Notes: generated from the sequence alone by a model not told the origin. Counted from the stretch's first letter, positions 25,786 to 36,170 are shown. The stretch is 57,802 nucleotides of DNA from an uncultured Ruminococcus sp. (GCA_947627445.1 CANQWA010000016.1:1-57802); one strand, 5' to 3'. A program made the numbers and translations.

Positions 25786-27261
25786 ATGCAGATCAATCAG
25801 AAAAAAATCTCTCCCTTTGAAATGGAGTCTATTCCCCGTGCCGTGATGGCACTGGCACTTCCCTCCGTGCTGAGTATGCTGGTAACCGTGCTGTACAACA
25901 TGGTAGATACCATTTTTGTGGGACAGACACATGACCCCTATCAGATGAATGCCGTTTCTATTGCAGCACCGGTATTCACCGTTCTGCTGGCATTGGGCAA
26001 TCTATTCGGTGTCGGCGGCTGTGCCTTTATTTCCCGTTGTCTCGGTGCAAGACAAAATGAACGGGTGAAAACCATCAGCAGTTTCAGCTTCTGGGGAACA
26101 ATTGCTGTAGGCTTACTGGGAACGCTGCTTCTCACAGCAGGCGTAAACTGGATTGTACAGCTTCTGGGAGCGGATGCAGCAGCTAATCTGAAAACTATTA
26201 CTGCTGAAGTCGGCACAGAAGAATATCTTCGTCAGTCGGAAAACTGCCGCCATCTGGAGCAGTATACCAAGGACTATCTGTTTTACATTGGCATAGGTGC
26301 GATTCCCATTACTCTCAGCGGCGGGATGAGCCATCTGGTCAAGGGCGAAGGCGCTGCCAAAATCTCTATGGCTGGTATGATGATTGGCACAGTGGTAAAC
26401 ATCATCCTCGATCCCATTATGATCCTGACGATGGGTATGGGTGTCAAAGGCGCTGCCATTGCTACTTCTCTGGGCAACGTAGCATCCATGCTGTTCTATC
26501 TGTGCTATCTCAGATTCAGCAAAACCATTCTCTCTGTACATCCCAAACGATTTCGGGTGCGGGACGGCATCTTTACCGGTGTGTTCTCTATCGGTATCCC
26601 CATGTTCTGTACCAATATGCTTATGAGCATTTCCAATATGATTCTAAACCGTATGCTGACCAGTATTGACGTTCTGGCGACAGGCGGCATGGGCATCGCC
26701 ATGAAAGCGTATATGCTGGTGGTTTTCATACAGCTTGGTATTGGTATCGGTATCCAGCCTCTGGTAGGCTTCCATTACGGCGCACGAAATTTCCAGCGAA
26801 TGACAAAGGTCATGCGTTTCAGCATGTGCTGTACGCTGGTGCTGGGAACGCTTCTGACAGTGCTGTATTTTATCTTCACAAAACCCATCATTTCTATCTT
26901 TATGACAGCCGATGCCTCAGCAGCGGCAGCGGATGTATTGAAGCAACAAAACTATGCAGAGCAGATGCTTCGTGCGCTGATGCTGTCCGGACCATTTATC
27001 GGCATCATTTTTGTCAATAACAACGCATTCCAAGGCATGGGACGAGGACTCGCCTCTCTGATCCTCTCTGTCAGCCGCCAGGGCTTTGTATTCCTGCCGA
27101 TTTTGCTGATTGCCAATGCATTGGTCGGACTGGACGGCCTGATCTATGCCCAGCCCATTGCCGATATTGTTTCTGTGATTATTGCACTGATCATGATGCA
27201 GTTTATCAAAAAACAAGAATTACGAATGCTGAAACCTGGCATTCGGGGACAGGAGGCATGA
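25786..27261 (+). CDS. MATE family efflux transporter
   Basis: A 491-residue membrane protein of twelve spans using a sodium or proton gradient to expel organic compounds. Start of the first helix bundle (PRAVMALALPSVLSMLVTVLYNMVDTIFVG) and the mirrored motif in the second half (GIPMFCTNMLMSISNMILNRML) are characteristic. A loop of about 35 extra residues near 145-180 (KTITAEVGTEEYLRQSENC) is longer than in many relatives. The ATG at 25786 lies about 12 bases after GGAAG; a nearer ATG at 25775 is out of frame. tsaD follows after four bases, so they are probably cotranscribed. Confidence 0.9.
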   Translation: MQINQKKISPFEMESIPRAVMALALPSVLSMLVTVLYNMVDTIFVGQTHDPYQMNAVSIAAPVFTVLLALGNLFGVGGCAFISRCLGARQNERVKTISSFSFWGTIAVGLLGTLLLTAGVNWIVQLLGADAAANLKTITAEVGTEEYLRQSENCRHLEQYTKDYLFYIGIGAIPITLSGGMSHLVKGEGAAKISMAGMMIGTVVNIILDPIMILTMGMGVKGAAIATSLGNVASMLFYLCYLRFSKTILSVHPKRFRVRDGIFTGVFSIGIPMFCTNMLMSISNMILNRMLTSIDVLATGGMGIAMKAYMLVVFIQLGIGIGIQPLVGFHYGARNFQRMTKVMRFSMCCTLVLGTLLTVLYFIFTKPIISIFMTADASAAAADVLKQQNYAEQMLRALMLSGPFIGIIFVNNNAFQGMGRGLASLILSVSRQGFVFLPILLIANALVGLDGLIYAQPIADIVSVIIALIMMQFIKKQELRMLKPGIRGQEA

Positions 27262-27265
27262 CACT

Positions 27266-28309
27266 ATGCTGATTTTAGGAATCGAAAGCTCCTGTGATGA
27301 AACCGCGGCAAGTGTGGCACGGAACCACACAGAAATCCTTTCCAATGTGATTGCCTCACAGGTAGAAGAGCACAAGCAATACGGCGGTGTTGTTCCTGAG
27401 ATTGCCTCACGCAGACACTGTGAGAACATTCTGTGGGTGGTGCAGAAGGCGCTGAAAGACGCTGACGTGACTCTGGAGCAGCTGGACGGCATTGCAGTCA
27501 CAGCCTATCCAGGGCTGATCGGCGCACTGCTGGTGGGCGTGAATTTTGCCAAAGGTCTGGCACTGGCTGCCGGCAAGCCTCTTGTACCGGTACACCATCT
27601 CGCTGGGCATATTGCCTCCAACTACATTGCCCATCCGGAGTTGAAACCGCCTTACCTCTGTCTGGTAGTCAGCGGCGGTCACAGCCATCTGGTAGAGGTG
27701 CTTTCCTACACATCCTTCCGTATTCTTGGCAGAACACGTGATGATGCGGCTGGAGAATGCTTCGACAAATGCGCCCGTGCCATGGGATACCCTTATCCAG
27801 GCGGCATTCATCTGGACAAGGCTTCTCAGACAGGCGACCCGTCAGCTTATCCCCTGCCCAAGCCTAAGGTCACGGGAAATGACCTCGATTTCAGCTTTTC
27901 CGGTCTGAAAACAGCAGTTATCAATCTACTGCACCATGCAGAGCAGAAGCATGTGGAGATCCATCGGATGAATCTGGCAGCTTCGATACAAAGCACTATT
28001 GCAGAGATTCTGACGGCACATACCATAAATGCCGCAAAGAAATATGGATATTCTGACATTGCCGTTGCCGGAGGCGTTTCGGCAAACAGCGGTGTGCGAA
28101 AAGCGCTGCAAGAAGCCTGTGAAAAAAACGGTTTCACCCTTTATGTGCCGCCTTTGTCTTTCTGCGGCGATAACGGCGCTATGATCGCCTGCGCCGGTTC
28201 GTATGCCTTTGAAGCAGGCATCCGGGCAGACGCCAGCTTAAATGCCAGCGCTGCCATGGAACTGACCCATTGGGGTGAGATGGGAGAGTATGTCGGAAAA
28301 TGTTTATAA
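27266..28309 (+). CDS. tsaD: tRNA N6-threonylcarbamoyladenosine transferase subunit TsaD
   Basis: Transfers the threonylcarbamoyl group to A37 of ANN-decoding tRNAs together with TsaB and TsaE. It has 347 residues. ILGIESSCDETAASV opens the ASKHA fold, metal-binding VPVHHLAGH lies near residue 110-118, and SGGHSHLVEV, GGVSANSGVRKAL and CGDNGAMIACAG are conserved. ATG at 27266 follows AGGAGG. Four bases separate it from the MATE gene. Confidence 0.97.
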   Translation: MLILGIESSCDETAASVARNHTEILSNVIASQVEEHKQYGGVVPEIASRRHCENILWVVQKALKDADVTLEQLDGIAVTAYPGLIGALLVGVNFAKGLALAAGKPLVPVHHLAGHIASNYIAHPELKPPYLCLVVSGGHSHLVEVLSYTSFRILGRTRDDAAGECFDKCARAMGYPYPGGIHLDKASQTGDPSAYPLPKPKVTGNDLDFSFSGLKTAVINLLHHAEQKHVEIHRMNLAASIQSTIAEILTAHTINAAKKYGYSDIAVAGGVSANSGVRKALQEACEKNGFTLYVPPLSFCGDNGAMIACAGSYAFEAGIRADASLNASAAMELTHWGEMGEYVGKCL

Positions 28310-28404
28310 AAAAAATCTTCGGAAATAAATTTTCCATGTAAATCCCCTATCCGGTTTTATTTTCAACAAATTTTCGTTTATCCTTCGATCTTTTCTGTAA
28401 ACAC

Positions 28405-28433
28405 TTGACATTTTTCTTCAAATATTATATAAT
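28405..28433 (+). promoter_or_regulatory. Consensus sigma-A promoter of the amidase gene
   Basis: TTGACA (28405-28410), 17-base spacer, TATAAT (28428-28433), both perfect. Confidence 0.9.
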
Positions 28434-28494
28434 ATTTTTGATGTGTAACTGATTTTTTACATATGTAACTAAATTTTCATAAAGGAGTTTTTAC

Positions 28495-30090
28495 ATGCAG
28501 AAACATCAACTGCTGCGCTGGCTTCTGCCGATTACCATCGTCGCCGGAAGCCTGTTCACAGCAAATGCTGTTGCCTCCGCTTCCGAAACCTCTGCACTCC
28601 CGGCGGCCACAGATGTCGCTGTTGCCACTGCCGTCACTTCCTCTGAGGATTTTTCTTCACTGGACGGCACCTGGATGGATACCGCAGACGGACGGAAATA
28701 CCGCTATGCTGACGGCAGCTTTGCCATCAATATACAAATTGTAGATGGTATTTCCTACATATTCCAGAGTGACGGCGTGCAATTGACTGGCTGGCAGAAT
28801 TTTGAGGGTGCGTGGCATTATTACGACCCCAAGACCTATACCGCAGCCGTGGGTCAACAGGAGATAGACAGCACAGTCTATCTGTTTGACTATACCGGCG
28901 CACAAAAAACCGGCTGGCGCACAGTAGACGGCATCCGGCGTTATTATGATCCGGAAACGGGAAAAGAGGTCGTTGGCTGGATCGACTACGGTAAAAACCG
29001 CTATTTTGTAGACAGCGCATCCGGAAAACTGACCGGAGAATGCATTATCGGCGGTATCCCCTATATGCTGGACAGCGAAACAGGGTTGCAGCTCACCGGC
29101 TTTCAGACTTTTTCCGACAGTACGGTTCGGTATTATGCGCAAAACGGTTCGCCGGTTTATGGCTGGCTGAAGCAACCGGATTCCGGTGCGGCTTATTATT
29201 TCGGATCGGACTATGCGATGCAGACCGGAAAAATCGAGATTGAAGGCGCACTTTACTACTTTGCCAAAAGCGGCATCATGCAGACTGGCTGGCAGACCAT
29301 CCGCAACGACAAGTATTATTTCACCAAAAACGGTGCGGCTGCCAAGGGGCTGACCTCTGTGGGCAGTAAGATCTATTACTTCTCCAAAAATGGCGTCATG
29401 CAGACCGGCTGGCAGAAAGTGGACGGCAAGACCTATTACTTCTCGGCAGACGGCAGTGCTGTTACCGGTGAAAAGGTCATCGACGGAAAGTCATACCGAT
29501 TTGACGCCTCTACTGGTGTCCTGAAACAGTATAAGATCTGCCTGGACGCAGGACATTATGGCAAATACAACATCAGCCCGGTAAATAGTGCATATTACGA
29601 ATCCGATATGAGCTGGAAGCTTCATCTTTACCTGAAGGATGCACTGGAATCCTATGGTTTTGAGGTCGTTACCACACGACCCGCGCAGGCACAGGATCTG
29701 GCTCTGGAAACACGAGGCAAAACTGCCGAGGGCTGTGATCTGTTTCTAAGTCTCCACAGCAATGCCGCTCCCAATACCACAGCAGACGGCCCGCTGGCAT
29801 GCTGTACCGTTACTGGTACAGCAGATGACTTAGGCCTGGCGCTGGCAAATCTGGTACACGAAGTCATGGGCACCAGACAAGGCGGCTCCATCTGGAAGCG
29901 TATAGGAATGAACGGCGACTATTACGGCGTTCTCCGGGGCGCAACTTCTGTAGGCGTTCCTGCCATCCTGCTGGAACACAGCTATCACACCAACCCCAGG
30001 GCAACCGCTTGGTTGCTGGTGGATTCCAATCTGGAAAAGTTGGCGAAGGCTGAGGCAAAGCTATTGGCCTCCTACTTTGGATTGATCTGA
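28495..30090 (+). CDS. Secreted N-acetylmuramoyl-L-alanine amidase with cell-wall-binding repeats
   Basis: A 531-residue exported autolysin. A signal peptide of about 29 residues ends at AVASA. Residues of about 55-340 are aromatic, glycine-rich choline-binding-type repeats (GWQ..YYF..G..TGW), about ten or more units. From about residue 345 comes an Amidase_3 domain: zinc ligands His in LDAGH (about 353), Glu in YYESD and His in LSLHSN, and catalytic Glu in LLEHSYHTN. It would cut the stem peptide from glycan strands, during growth or perhaps sporulation. The repeat-first order places the enzyme at the carboxy end. AAAGGAG precedes the ATG; promoter and terminator frame a single-gene unit. 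Confidence 0.93.
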   Translation: MQKHQLLRWLLPITIVAGSLFTANAVASASETSALPAATDVAVATAVTSSEDFSSLDGTWMDTADGRKYRYADGSFAINIQIVDGISYIFQSDGVQLTGWQNFEGAWHYYDPKTYTAAVGQQEIDSTVYLFDYTGAQKTGWRTVDGIRRYYDPETGKEVVGWIDYGKNRYFVDSASGKLTGECIIGGIPYMLDSETGLQLTGFQTFSDSTVRYYAQNGSPVYGWLKQPDSGAAYYFGSDYAMQTGKIEIEGALYYFAKSGIMQTGWQTIRNDKYYFTKNGAAAKGLTSVGSKIYYFSKNGVMQTGWQKVDGKTYYFSADGSAVTGEKVIDGKSYRFDASTGVLKQYKICLDAGHYGKYNISPVNSAYYESDMSWKLHLYLKDALESYGFEVVTTRPAQAQDLALETRGKTAEGCDLFLSLHSNAAPNTTADGPLACCTVTGTADDLGLALANLVHEVMGTRQGGSIWKRIGMNGDYYGVLRGATSVGVPAILLEHSYHTNPRATAWLLVDSNLEKLAKAEAKLLASYFGLI

Positions 30091-30113
30091 GAATCTGCCT
30101 TTATCCGAAATGA

Positions 30114-30148
30114 AGCCCATCTGAATTTTGGTTCAGATGGGCTTTTTC
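30114..30148 (+). terminator. Intrinsic terminator of the amidase gene
   Basis: AGCCCATCTGAA pairs with TTCAGATGGGCT, followed by TTTTT. Confidence 0.95.
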
Positions 30149-30209
30149 TGTGCTGATGCGCATACACTGAACGCATCAGCCTTTTTCAGCGGGATTTCAT
30201 CCGTGCTTC

Positions 30210-32012
30210 CTAATTATCGCTGTCCAGCTTTAACACGCTCATAAACGCCTCCTGGGGCACTTCTACCGTACCCAACTGACGCATCCGCTTTTTGCCTTCT
30301 TTCTGCTTTTCCAGCAGCTTTTTCTTTCGGGTGATGTCGCCGCCATAGCACTTGGCAAGCACATCTTTTCGCATTGCCTTGATGGTTTCGCGTGCAATAA
30401 CCTTGCCGCCAATGGCAGCCTGTACCGGCACTTCAAACAGCTGTCTGGGAATATTCTCCTTCAGCTTTTCCACGATCTTTCTGCCGCGCTCATATGCCTT
30501 GTCCACATGGATAATAAAAGACAGAGCATCTACGATCTCCCCATTCAACAAAACATCCAGTTTGACCAGCTTAGACGGCATATAGTCATCCAACACATAG
30601 TCAAAGGATGCATAGCCTCTGGTACGGGATTTCAGCACGTCAAAGAAGTCATACACAATCTCATTCAGCGGCAAGATATAGTGCAGCGAAACACGGGTAT
30701 CATCCAGGTACTCCATATTCCGAAACACACCTCGGCGATTCTGACAAAGTTCCATGACATTGCCCACAAAATCAGAAGGCGTGAGTATTTCTGCCTTGAC
30801 CATGGGTTCTTCTGCCTGCCGGATTGCAGCAGGATCCGGATAATTGGTGGGATTGTCGATCCACTGCACTTCGCCGTTTGTCAATGTGACACGGTAAATA
30901 ACAGAGGGTGCTGTGGTGATCAAATCCAGGTTGTATTCCCGTTCCAGACGTTCCTGGATGATCTCCATATGCAACAGCCCCAAGAATCCGCAGCGGAAGC
31001 CAAAGCCAAGTGCAATGGAAGTCTCCGGCTCAAAGGAAAGAGATGCATCATTGAGCTGTAATTTTTCCAGTGCTTCACGAAGATCGCCATAACGAGCGCC
31101 GTCTGCCGGATAGATACCGGAGAATACCATGGGATTCACTTTTCGGTAGCCCGGCAGCGGCTCTGCACAAGGACAGTCCGCATGTGTCACCGTATCTCCC
31201 ACCTGTGTATCGCCAATACTTTTGATAGAAGCTGAGAGATAGCCTACCTCTCCTGCACGGAGTATGCCGTCATTGATCAGGGTATTGGTGGTCATATAGC
31301 CAGTTTCTACCACGGTAAATTCTGCACCGGTTGCCATGAGCCGAATGGTATCTCCCACTCTGACAGTTCCCTCTTTGACACGGATATAGATGACGACACC
31401 CTTGTATGCATCATAGTAGCTGTCAAAGATCAATGCCTGAAGCGGTGCATCCGGGTCGCCCTTGGGGGCAGGGATCTGATGGACGATCTGTTCCATAACC
31501 GCTTCAATATTAATGCCTGCTTTGGCGGAGATCCGAGGGGCATCCATTGCCGGAATGCCGATGACATTTTCAATCTCCTCGCAGACACGATCCGGGTCAG
31601 CAGCTGGAAGATCAATCTTATTCACAACCGGAACGACCTCCAGATCATGCTCAATGGCAAGATAGGTGTTTGCCAAGGTCTGTGCCTCAATTCCCTGAGA
31701 TGCATCCACCACCAGAATCGCACCTTCACATGCGGCAAGGCTTCGGGAAACCTCATAGTTAAAGTCCACATGTCCTGGTGTGTCGATGAGATTGAATACG
31801 TAGGTTTCGCCGTCTTGCGCTTTATAGTTCAGGTGAACAGCACGTGCCTTAATGGTGATGCCTCGTTCCCGTTCGATATCCATGTTGTCCAGGATCTGGT
31901 CTTCCATGTCACGCTTTGCTACGGTGTAAGTTTGCTCCAGAATGCGGTCAGCCAGTGTGGATTTTCCGTGATCAATATGGGCAATGATACAAAAATTGCG
32001 GATGTGCTTCAT
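30210..32012 (-). CDS. lepA: Elongation factor 4 (LepA)
   Basis: A 600-residue translational GTPase of the ribosome. G1 is AHIDHGKST at residues 11-19, the switch I signature [13 protein letters not shown]3 DTPGHVDF and G4 NKID follow. The carboxy end carries the LepA-specific domain with [31 protein letters not shown]-type text (positions about 530-560). The ATG at 32012 follows GGAGGAG. In Bacillus lepA commonly precedes hemN/hrcA; here it stands alone. Confidence 0.97.
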   Translation of the reverse strand: MKHIRNFCIIAHIDHGKSTLADRILEQTYTVAKRDMEDQILDNMDIERERGITIKARAVHLNYKAQDGETYVFNLIDTPGHVDFNYEVSRSLAACEGAILVVDASQGIEAQTLANTYLAIEHDLEVVPVVNKIDLPAADPDRVCEEIENVIGIPAMDAPRISAKAGINIEAVMEQIVHQIPAPKGDPDAPLQALIFDSYYDAYKGVVIYIRVKEGTVRVGDTIRLMATGAEFTVVETGYMTTNTLINDGILRAGEVGYLSASIKSIGDTQVGDTVTHADCPCAEPLPGYRKVNPMVFSGIYPADGARYGDLREALEKLQLNDASLSFEPETSIALGFGFRCGFLGLLHMEIIQERLEREYNLDLITTAPSVIYRVTLTNGEVQWIDNPTNYPDPAAIRQAEEPMVKAEILTPSDFVGNVMELCQNRRGVFRNMEYLDDTRVSLHYILPLNEIVYDFFDVLKSRTRGYASFDYVLDDYMPSKLVKLDVLLNGEIVDALSFIIHVDKAYERGRKIVEKLKENIPRQLFEVPVQAAIGGKVIARETIKAMRKDVLAKCYGGDITRKKKLLEKQKEGKKRMRQLGTVEVPQEAFMSVLKLDSDN

Positions 32013-32086
32013 AATAATTGCTCTCCTCCGGCAAAATAAGAACCGCCCGACAGCGGCTTATATCGATGTTTTCATTGGATATGATT

Positions 32087-32115
32087 ATTATACCGTTTCA
32101 GGAGGAAAATGTCAA
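32087..32115 (-). promoter_or_regulatory. Consensus sigma-A promoter of lepA
   Basis: On the minus strand TTGACA (32110-32115), 17-base spacer, TATAAT (32087-32092). Confidence 0.88.
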
Positions 32116-32192
32116 GGGTAGCATAGTGAATTTTAAGAGGCTGTTCCGTATCTGGAGACAGCCGGATTGTCCAGCAGATTTCGGTGAGGACC

Positions 32193-32222
32193 AAAAAAAA
32201 GCCGTCCCCAGAAAGAACGGCT
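32193..32222 (-). terminator. Terminator downstream of ppx
   Basis: On the minus strand AGCCGT pairs with ACGGCT, followed by a run of eight T. It stands about 145 bases after the ppx stop. Confidence 0.7.
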
Positions 32223-32239
32223 CAGAAAAAAATTCCCTA

Positions 32240-32268
32240 TTGCAAAATTTGTAAATATATGATATAAT
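32240..32268 (+). promoter_or_regulatory. Orphan promoter pointing into the 3' end of ppx
   Basis: TTGCAA (32240-32245), 17-base spacer, TATAAT (32263-32268) on the plus strand. No plus-strand gene follows; the transcript would run antisense into ppx from 32368. The gap 32223-32367 holds nothing else I recognise. Confidence 0.5.
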
Positions 32269-32367
32269 ATAATCAAAATACCAGATAAAATTATACAAGA
32301 TACAAAGGTGATGCAATTGTCCTGTGATGTTGGACATGAAAATGCGTACGATCCTGGAAAAGGAACA

Positions 32368-33279
32368 TTACAGTTCCTGGCTTTCCCGCATCACCTCCCG
32401 CCGGAGATACCCCTCACGGACGCCGGTTTTGCTGATGTATATTCTCTCACAGCCAGTCAACTCAACCAACTGATCCAGAATCAGCATACCGGTATAAATG
32501 GTATGCAGCCGATCCGGACAATTTTGCAGCAGCAGCTCACGAGATTCGCTGTTCTTTTTCCAGAGCAGCTTTTCCAGTATCCGCAGTTGCTTCACCGTAA
32601 TCATGCGCTGTGTCTCCGGAAGCCCTTGTTGAAACTGAATCAACTGCAGCACCGTCCGTGCCGTGCCGCCAATGCCGCAGATCAACTCATAGGAGGGCAG
32701 ACCTGTCATCTTGTGCTTTTTCAGTTCTTTCCGGATGCATTTCTCAATCTCTTCTTTTTCTTTTTGTTTGGGAAACAGCTTTTCCACATACTGCTTGGAT
32801 AGATTCAGTGAACCAATCGGCAAACTTTCCACTGTACCCGGACCGTCATGGGCATACGTCACCAGCTCTGTGCTGCCGCCGCCGATATCAAAAAGCATAC
32901 CGTTTTCATGGGGAAGCTCTCCCTGTATTCCATAGTAATCCAGAAATGCTTCTGTCTGTCCGGAGATCACATCCACCGGATAACCTGTCAGGAGAAAAAT
33001 CTCATCCGCAGCCTCCTTGGAATTTCTGATGTTCCGCAGACAGGCAGTAGCAAATACATACACTTTATCCGGAAAGAGTTGTTCCAAGATCACCCGGCAC
33101 TCCAACAAGACCTCGCTGGCTTTGCGGATCCCGTCCTGAGACATAACATCATCCTGGATATACCCTGCCAGTCCCACTGTGAATCGCTGGGAAAATATTG
33201 CCTCAAAGGTCTGATTTTCCATCTGATAAACTGCAAGCCGAACTGTATTGGAACCAACATCAATGACAGCGTATTTCAT
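32368..33279 (-). CDS. Ppx/GppA family exopolyphosphatase
   Basis: A 303-residue ASKHA-fold phosphatase that releases phosphate from polyphosphate or acts on pppGpp. AVIDVGSNTVRLAVYQ opens the fold, FDIGGGSTEL is the second phosphate loop, and CGIGGTART the third. At about 300 residues it is the short form lacking the carboxy-terminal HD-like domain of E. coli Ppx. The ATG at 33279 follows AAGGAGG. It is divergent from ppk1, a synthesis/degradation pair. Confidence 0.92.
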   Translation of the reverse strand: MKYAVIDVGSNTVRLAVYQMENQTFEAIFSQRFTVGLAGYIQDDVMSQDGIRKASEVLLECRVILEQLFPDKVYVFATACLRNIRNSKEAADEIFLLTGYPVDVISGQTEAFLDYYGIQGELPHENGMLFDIGGGSTELVTYAHDGPGTVESLPIGSLNLSKQYVEKLFPKQKEKEEIEKCIRKELKKHKMTGLPSYELICGIGGTARTVLQLIQFQQGLPETQRMITVKQLRILEKLLWKKNSESRELLLQNCPDRLHTIYTGMLILDQLVELTGCERIYISKTGVREGYLRREVMRESQEL

Positions 33280-33323
33280 GGTGATTGCGACCTCCTTGCT
33301 GTGTATAAGTTATGATTTACTTT

Positions 33324-33353
33324 TATTATATAGCAACCGGCAACTTTTATACA
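33324..33353 (-). promoter_or_regulatory. Probable promoter of ppx
   Basis: On the minus strand TTGTAT (33348-33353), 18-base spacer, TATAAT (33324-33329). The remainder of the divergent gap to ppk1 holds a small hairpin GCGGCA/TGCCGC at 33435-33452 and AT-rich sequence; no clear Pho box was seen. Confidence 0.6.
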
Positions 33354-33559
33354 AGAAGCGATTCGGGAACGCTGTGTGAATTTCTTATGAAATATTCAAA
33401 AATCCAGATTTTACAGAAATATAATACAAATTTTGCGGCAATAAGCTGCCGCATGTTTACAAAATATTGGGTCATAAAATTGGCATATCTATATATATCA
33501 TGAAATAGATTAGAAATGATTATGTGAATTTCACTTTATCCAAATGAGGAGTGGTTGAT

Positions 33560-35653
33560 ATGAAAAATCCCAAGTGCTATGAAAACCGGGAACTGTCCTG
33601 GCTAAAATTCAACCAACGGGTGCTGGAAGAAGCTGAGGACGAAGCAAATCCCCTTTGTGAACGTCTGTCTTTTCTGTCCATTTTCCAAAGCAATTTGGAC
33701 GAATTTTTCATGGTACGCTGCGGCTCAATCTATGATCAGATGTGCGAAGACGAAAACTTTCGGGAAAACAAGACCAATATGACCTGTCGGGAACAGCTGA
33801 CGGCAATCTATTCCACCGTCCGGGGCATGCTCCGAGAAAAAGACGAGACATACGAACAGCTGCGTGCTGAACTGAGCCTGCAGGGTGTAGATATCGTCGA
33901 TTTTCACACCATCACCACAGAGGAAGCCGCATGGCTGGAGGCATACTTCAAGGCAGAACTGGAGCCCCTTTTGTCTCCCCAAATCATCAGCAAAAAACAG
34001 CCTTTCCCTTTTTTACAAAACAAATCGATTTACGCTGTTGTAGTACTGGAAAAGAAAGGCGCACAAAAGCTGGGCATCGTGCCATGCAGCAGCGGCGTAT
34101 TCCCGAAATTGGTGCTGCTTCCTGGAAAAACAGGAAAGCGCCGCTTTATTCTGGCGGAAGAGCTGATCCTGCACTTTGCACCCCAGGTTTTTTCAAGGCA
34201 TACCATCAAGAGCAAATCCCTGATCCGCATTATTCGCAATGCGGATATTGAACCGAATGAACGGACAGAAGAGGAATGTGACTACCGGGAAGCCATGGAG
34301 CGTCTGGTACGGGACCGCCGGAAGCTCTGCCCCATTAAGATGGAATTCTCCCGTCTGATGGATACCGCTGTGATTCGGAAACTCTGCAGCTATTTGCAAT
34401 TATCAGAAGAACAGGTGTTCTATTCCGAAGCGCCTTTGAATCTTTCAGTACTGTCGGCGGTGCGGGATATGCTGCGCCATCAGAAAAGCCTGTTTTTCCC
34501 GCGCCGGGTGCCTCAGATTCCGGCATGGCGTAACCCAGAAAAGAGTATGCTGGCGCAGGTGGAAGAATGCGACCGTCTGCTCACCTTCCCCTATGAAAGC
34601 ATTCATCCGTTCCTGAATTTGCTGAACGAAGCTGCCAGAAGCCCTCAGGTGGTCTCCATCAAGATGACTCTATATCGTGTGGCAACCAACAGCAAGATCG
34701 TAGAAGCCCTGATTGATGCCGCAGAGCACGGTAAGGATGTGGTTGTACTGGTGGAATTGCGCGCCCGGTTTGATGAAGAAAATAACATCGAATGGTCCCG
34801 CCGCTTAGAGGATGCCGGATGCCGGATCATCTACGGTCTGGATAATATGAAGGTTCATAGCAAACTTTGTCTCATCACCAAAAAAACCGGCACGGAAATC
34901 TCTTATATCACCCAAGTGGGCACAGGAAATTATAACGAAAAAACCTCTGCGATTTACACGGACTATTCTCTCATGACGGCTTCTCATGACATTGGTCTGG
35001 AGGCAAGCCGTATCTTTCACGCACTCTGTCTCGGACAGATCGTGGAGCATACAGAGCATCTGCTGGTTGCGCCGAAATGCCTGCAAAATAAACTGGCATT
35101 TATGATTGATGAACAGATTGCTCTTGCAGAAGCCGGAGAGCCGGCATATATCGGCGTGAAAATCAATTCCCTGACGGACAAATTTCTGATTCGGAAACTG
35201 ATTGCAGCTTCCAAAGCTGGGGTAAAGATTGACATGATCATTCGGGGCATCAGCTGTCTCATCGCCGGTGTACCGGAAAAAACGGAAAACATTACCATTC
35301 GCAGCATTGTGGGACGCTTTCTGGAGCATACTCGTATCTATATTTTCGGCACAGAATCCAAGGCAAAGGTGTATATTGCCTCTGCGGACTGGATGACCCG
35401 AAATACCCGACGCCGTGTAGAAGTTGCTGCTCCTATTTATGACGAAAGCCTGAAAGAACGTGTGCTGCATATGTTTGATGTGATGCTGCATGATAATGTC
35501 AAGGCTCGTGTGCAGCAGCCGGACGGATCTTTTATCAAGACCAAAACGGATGAAACAGAGCCGCTGAATGCACAGGAATATTTTTACGCACAGGCATATG
35601 ACAATGCAGTTCCTCTGGAAATGCCGGTTGCAGAGGCTGTTTCCGAAGACTAA
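33560..35653 (+). CDS. ppk1: Polyphosphate kinase 1
   Basis: Reversibly polymerises the terminal phosphate of ATP into polyphosphate through a phospho-histidine. It has 697 residues, the usual length. The amino end NRELSWLKFNQRVLEEA is typical; MKVHSKLCLI carries one of the two conserved His residues and FLEHTRIYIFG the other. SADWMTRNTRRRVEVA is a carboxy-terminal signature. I prefer the ATG at 33560 with GAGGAG eight bases upstream over an in-frame GTG at 33551. The following C_GCAxxG_C_C gene starts 30 bases after the stop. Confidence 0.96.
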   Translation: MKNPKCYENRELSWLKFNQRVLEEAEDEANPLCERLSFLSIFQSNLDEFFMVRCGSIYDQMCEDENFRENKTNMTCREQLTAIYSTVRGMLREKDETYEQLRAELSLQGVDIVDFHTITTEEAAWLEAYFKAELEPLLSPQIISKKQPFPFLQNKSIYAVVVLEKKGAQKLGIVPCSSGVFPKLVLLPGKTGKRRFILAEELILHFAPQVFSRHTIKSKSLIRIIRNADIEPNERTEEECDYREAMERLVRDRRKLCPIKMEFSRLMDTAVIRKLCSYLQLSEEQVFYSEAPLNLSVLSAVRDMLRHQKSLFFPRRVPQIPAWRNPEKSMLAQVEECDRLLTFPYESIHPFLNLLNEAARSPQVVSIKMTLYRVATNSKIVEALIDAAEHGKDVVVLVELRARFDEENNIEWSRRLEDAGCRIIYGLDNMKVHSKLCLITKKTGTEISYITQVGTGNYNEKTSAIYTDYSLMTASHDIGLEASRIFHALCLGQIVEHTEHLLVAPKCLQNKLAFMIDEQIALAEAGEPAYIGVKINSLTDKFLIRKLIAASKAGVKIDMIIRGISCLIAGVPEKTENITIRSIVGRFLEHTRIYIFGTESKAKVYIASADWMTRNTRRRVEVAAPIYDESLKERVLHMFDVMLHDNVKARVQQPDGSFIKTKTDETEPLNAQEYFYAQAYDNAVPLEMPVAEAVSED

Positions 35654-35683
35654 TTCTGCATTTTCCCATAGGAGTTGACACAT

Positions 35684-36157
35684 ATGAAAGAACAAAACCA
35701 CGCCGTCCAAGCACGGGAACTTTTTCGTCAGGGCTATAACTGTTCCCAATCTGTTGTAGGGGCATTCTGTGAGGAGATCGGTCTGCCGCTGGATGTGGCA
35801 ATGCGGCTGGCATCTTCTTTTGGCGGCGGTATGGGCGGTCTGCGGGAATACTGCGGCGCTGTTACCGGCATGTATCTGGTTGCCGGCATCCTGTTCGGCT
35901 ATAGCGAGGCAGATGACTACACGAATAAAAAAGCCCACTATGCCCGCATCCGCACGCTTTCGCAGCGGTTCATCGAAAAGCATGGCACTACCTGTTGCCG
36001 GGATCTTTTGAAAGCACTTCCGGGAAAATTGCAGCAAGATCCCCTGCCCCGGACAGAAGAATACTACCAGATCCGCCCGTGCATCCGCTTTGTAGAGACT
36101 GCAGCGGAGATTCTGGAGGAATGCATTGCGGAAGAGAACGGCAAGACAGAACCATAA
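35684..36157 (+). CDS. C_GCAxxG_C_C family probable redox protein
   Basis: A 157-residue cytosolic protein. GYNCSQSVVGAFCEEIGL followed by SFGGGMGGLREYCGAVTGMYLVAG matches the TIGR01909-type family, named for its spaced cysteines. CC and later C residues follow in TTCCRDLL and RPCIRFV. The cysteine pattern suggests binding of a metal or iron-sulfur centre, but the biochemical role is unknown. The ATG at 35684 lies nine bases after AGGAG; a TTG at 35675 is too near the site. Probably cotranscribed with ppk1; terminator at 36171. Confidence 0.85.
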   Translation: MKEQNHAVQARELFRQGYNCSQSVVGAFCEEIGLPLDVAMRLASSFGGGMGGLREYCGAVTGMYLVAGILFGYSEADDYTNKKAHYARIRTLSQRFIEKHGTTCCRDLLKALPGKLQQDPLPRTEEYYQIRPCIRFVETAAEILEECIAEENGKTEP

Positions 36158-36170
36158 CCATACAAACCCA

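Noticed and set aside
32308-32802. Plus-strand open frame behind the orphan promoter
   Set aside because: It overlaps ppx antisense, its possible ATG has AAAGGTG directly attached with no spacing, and the protein resembles nothing.
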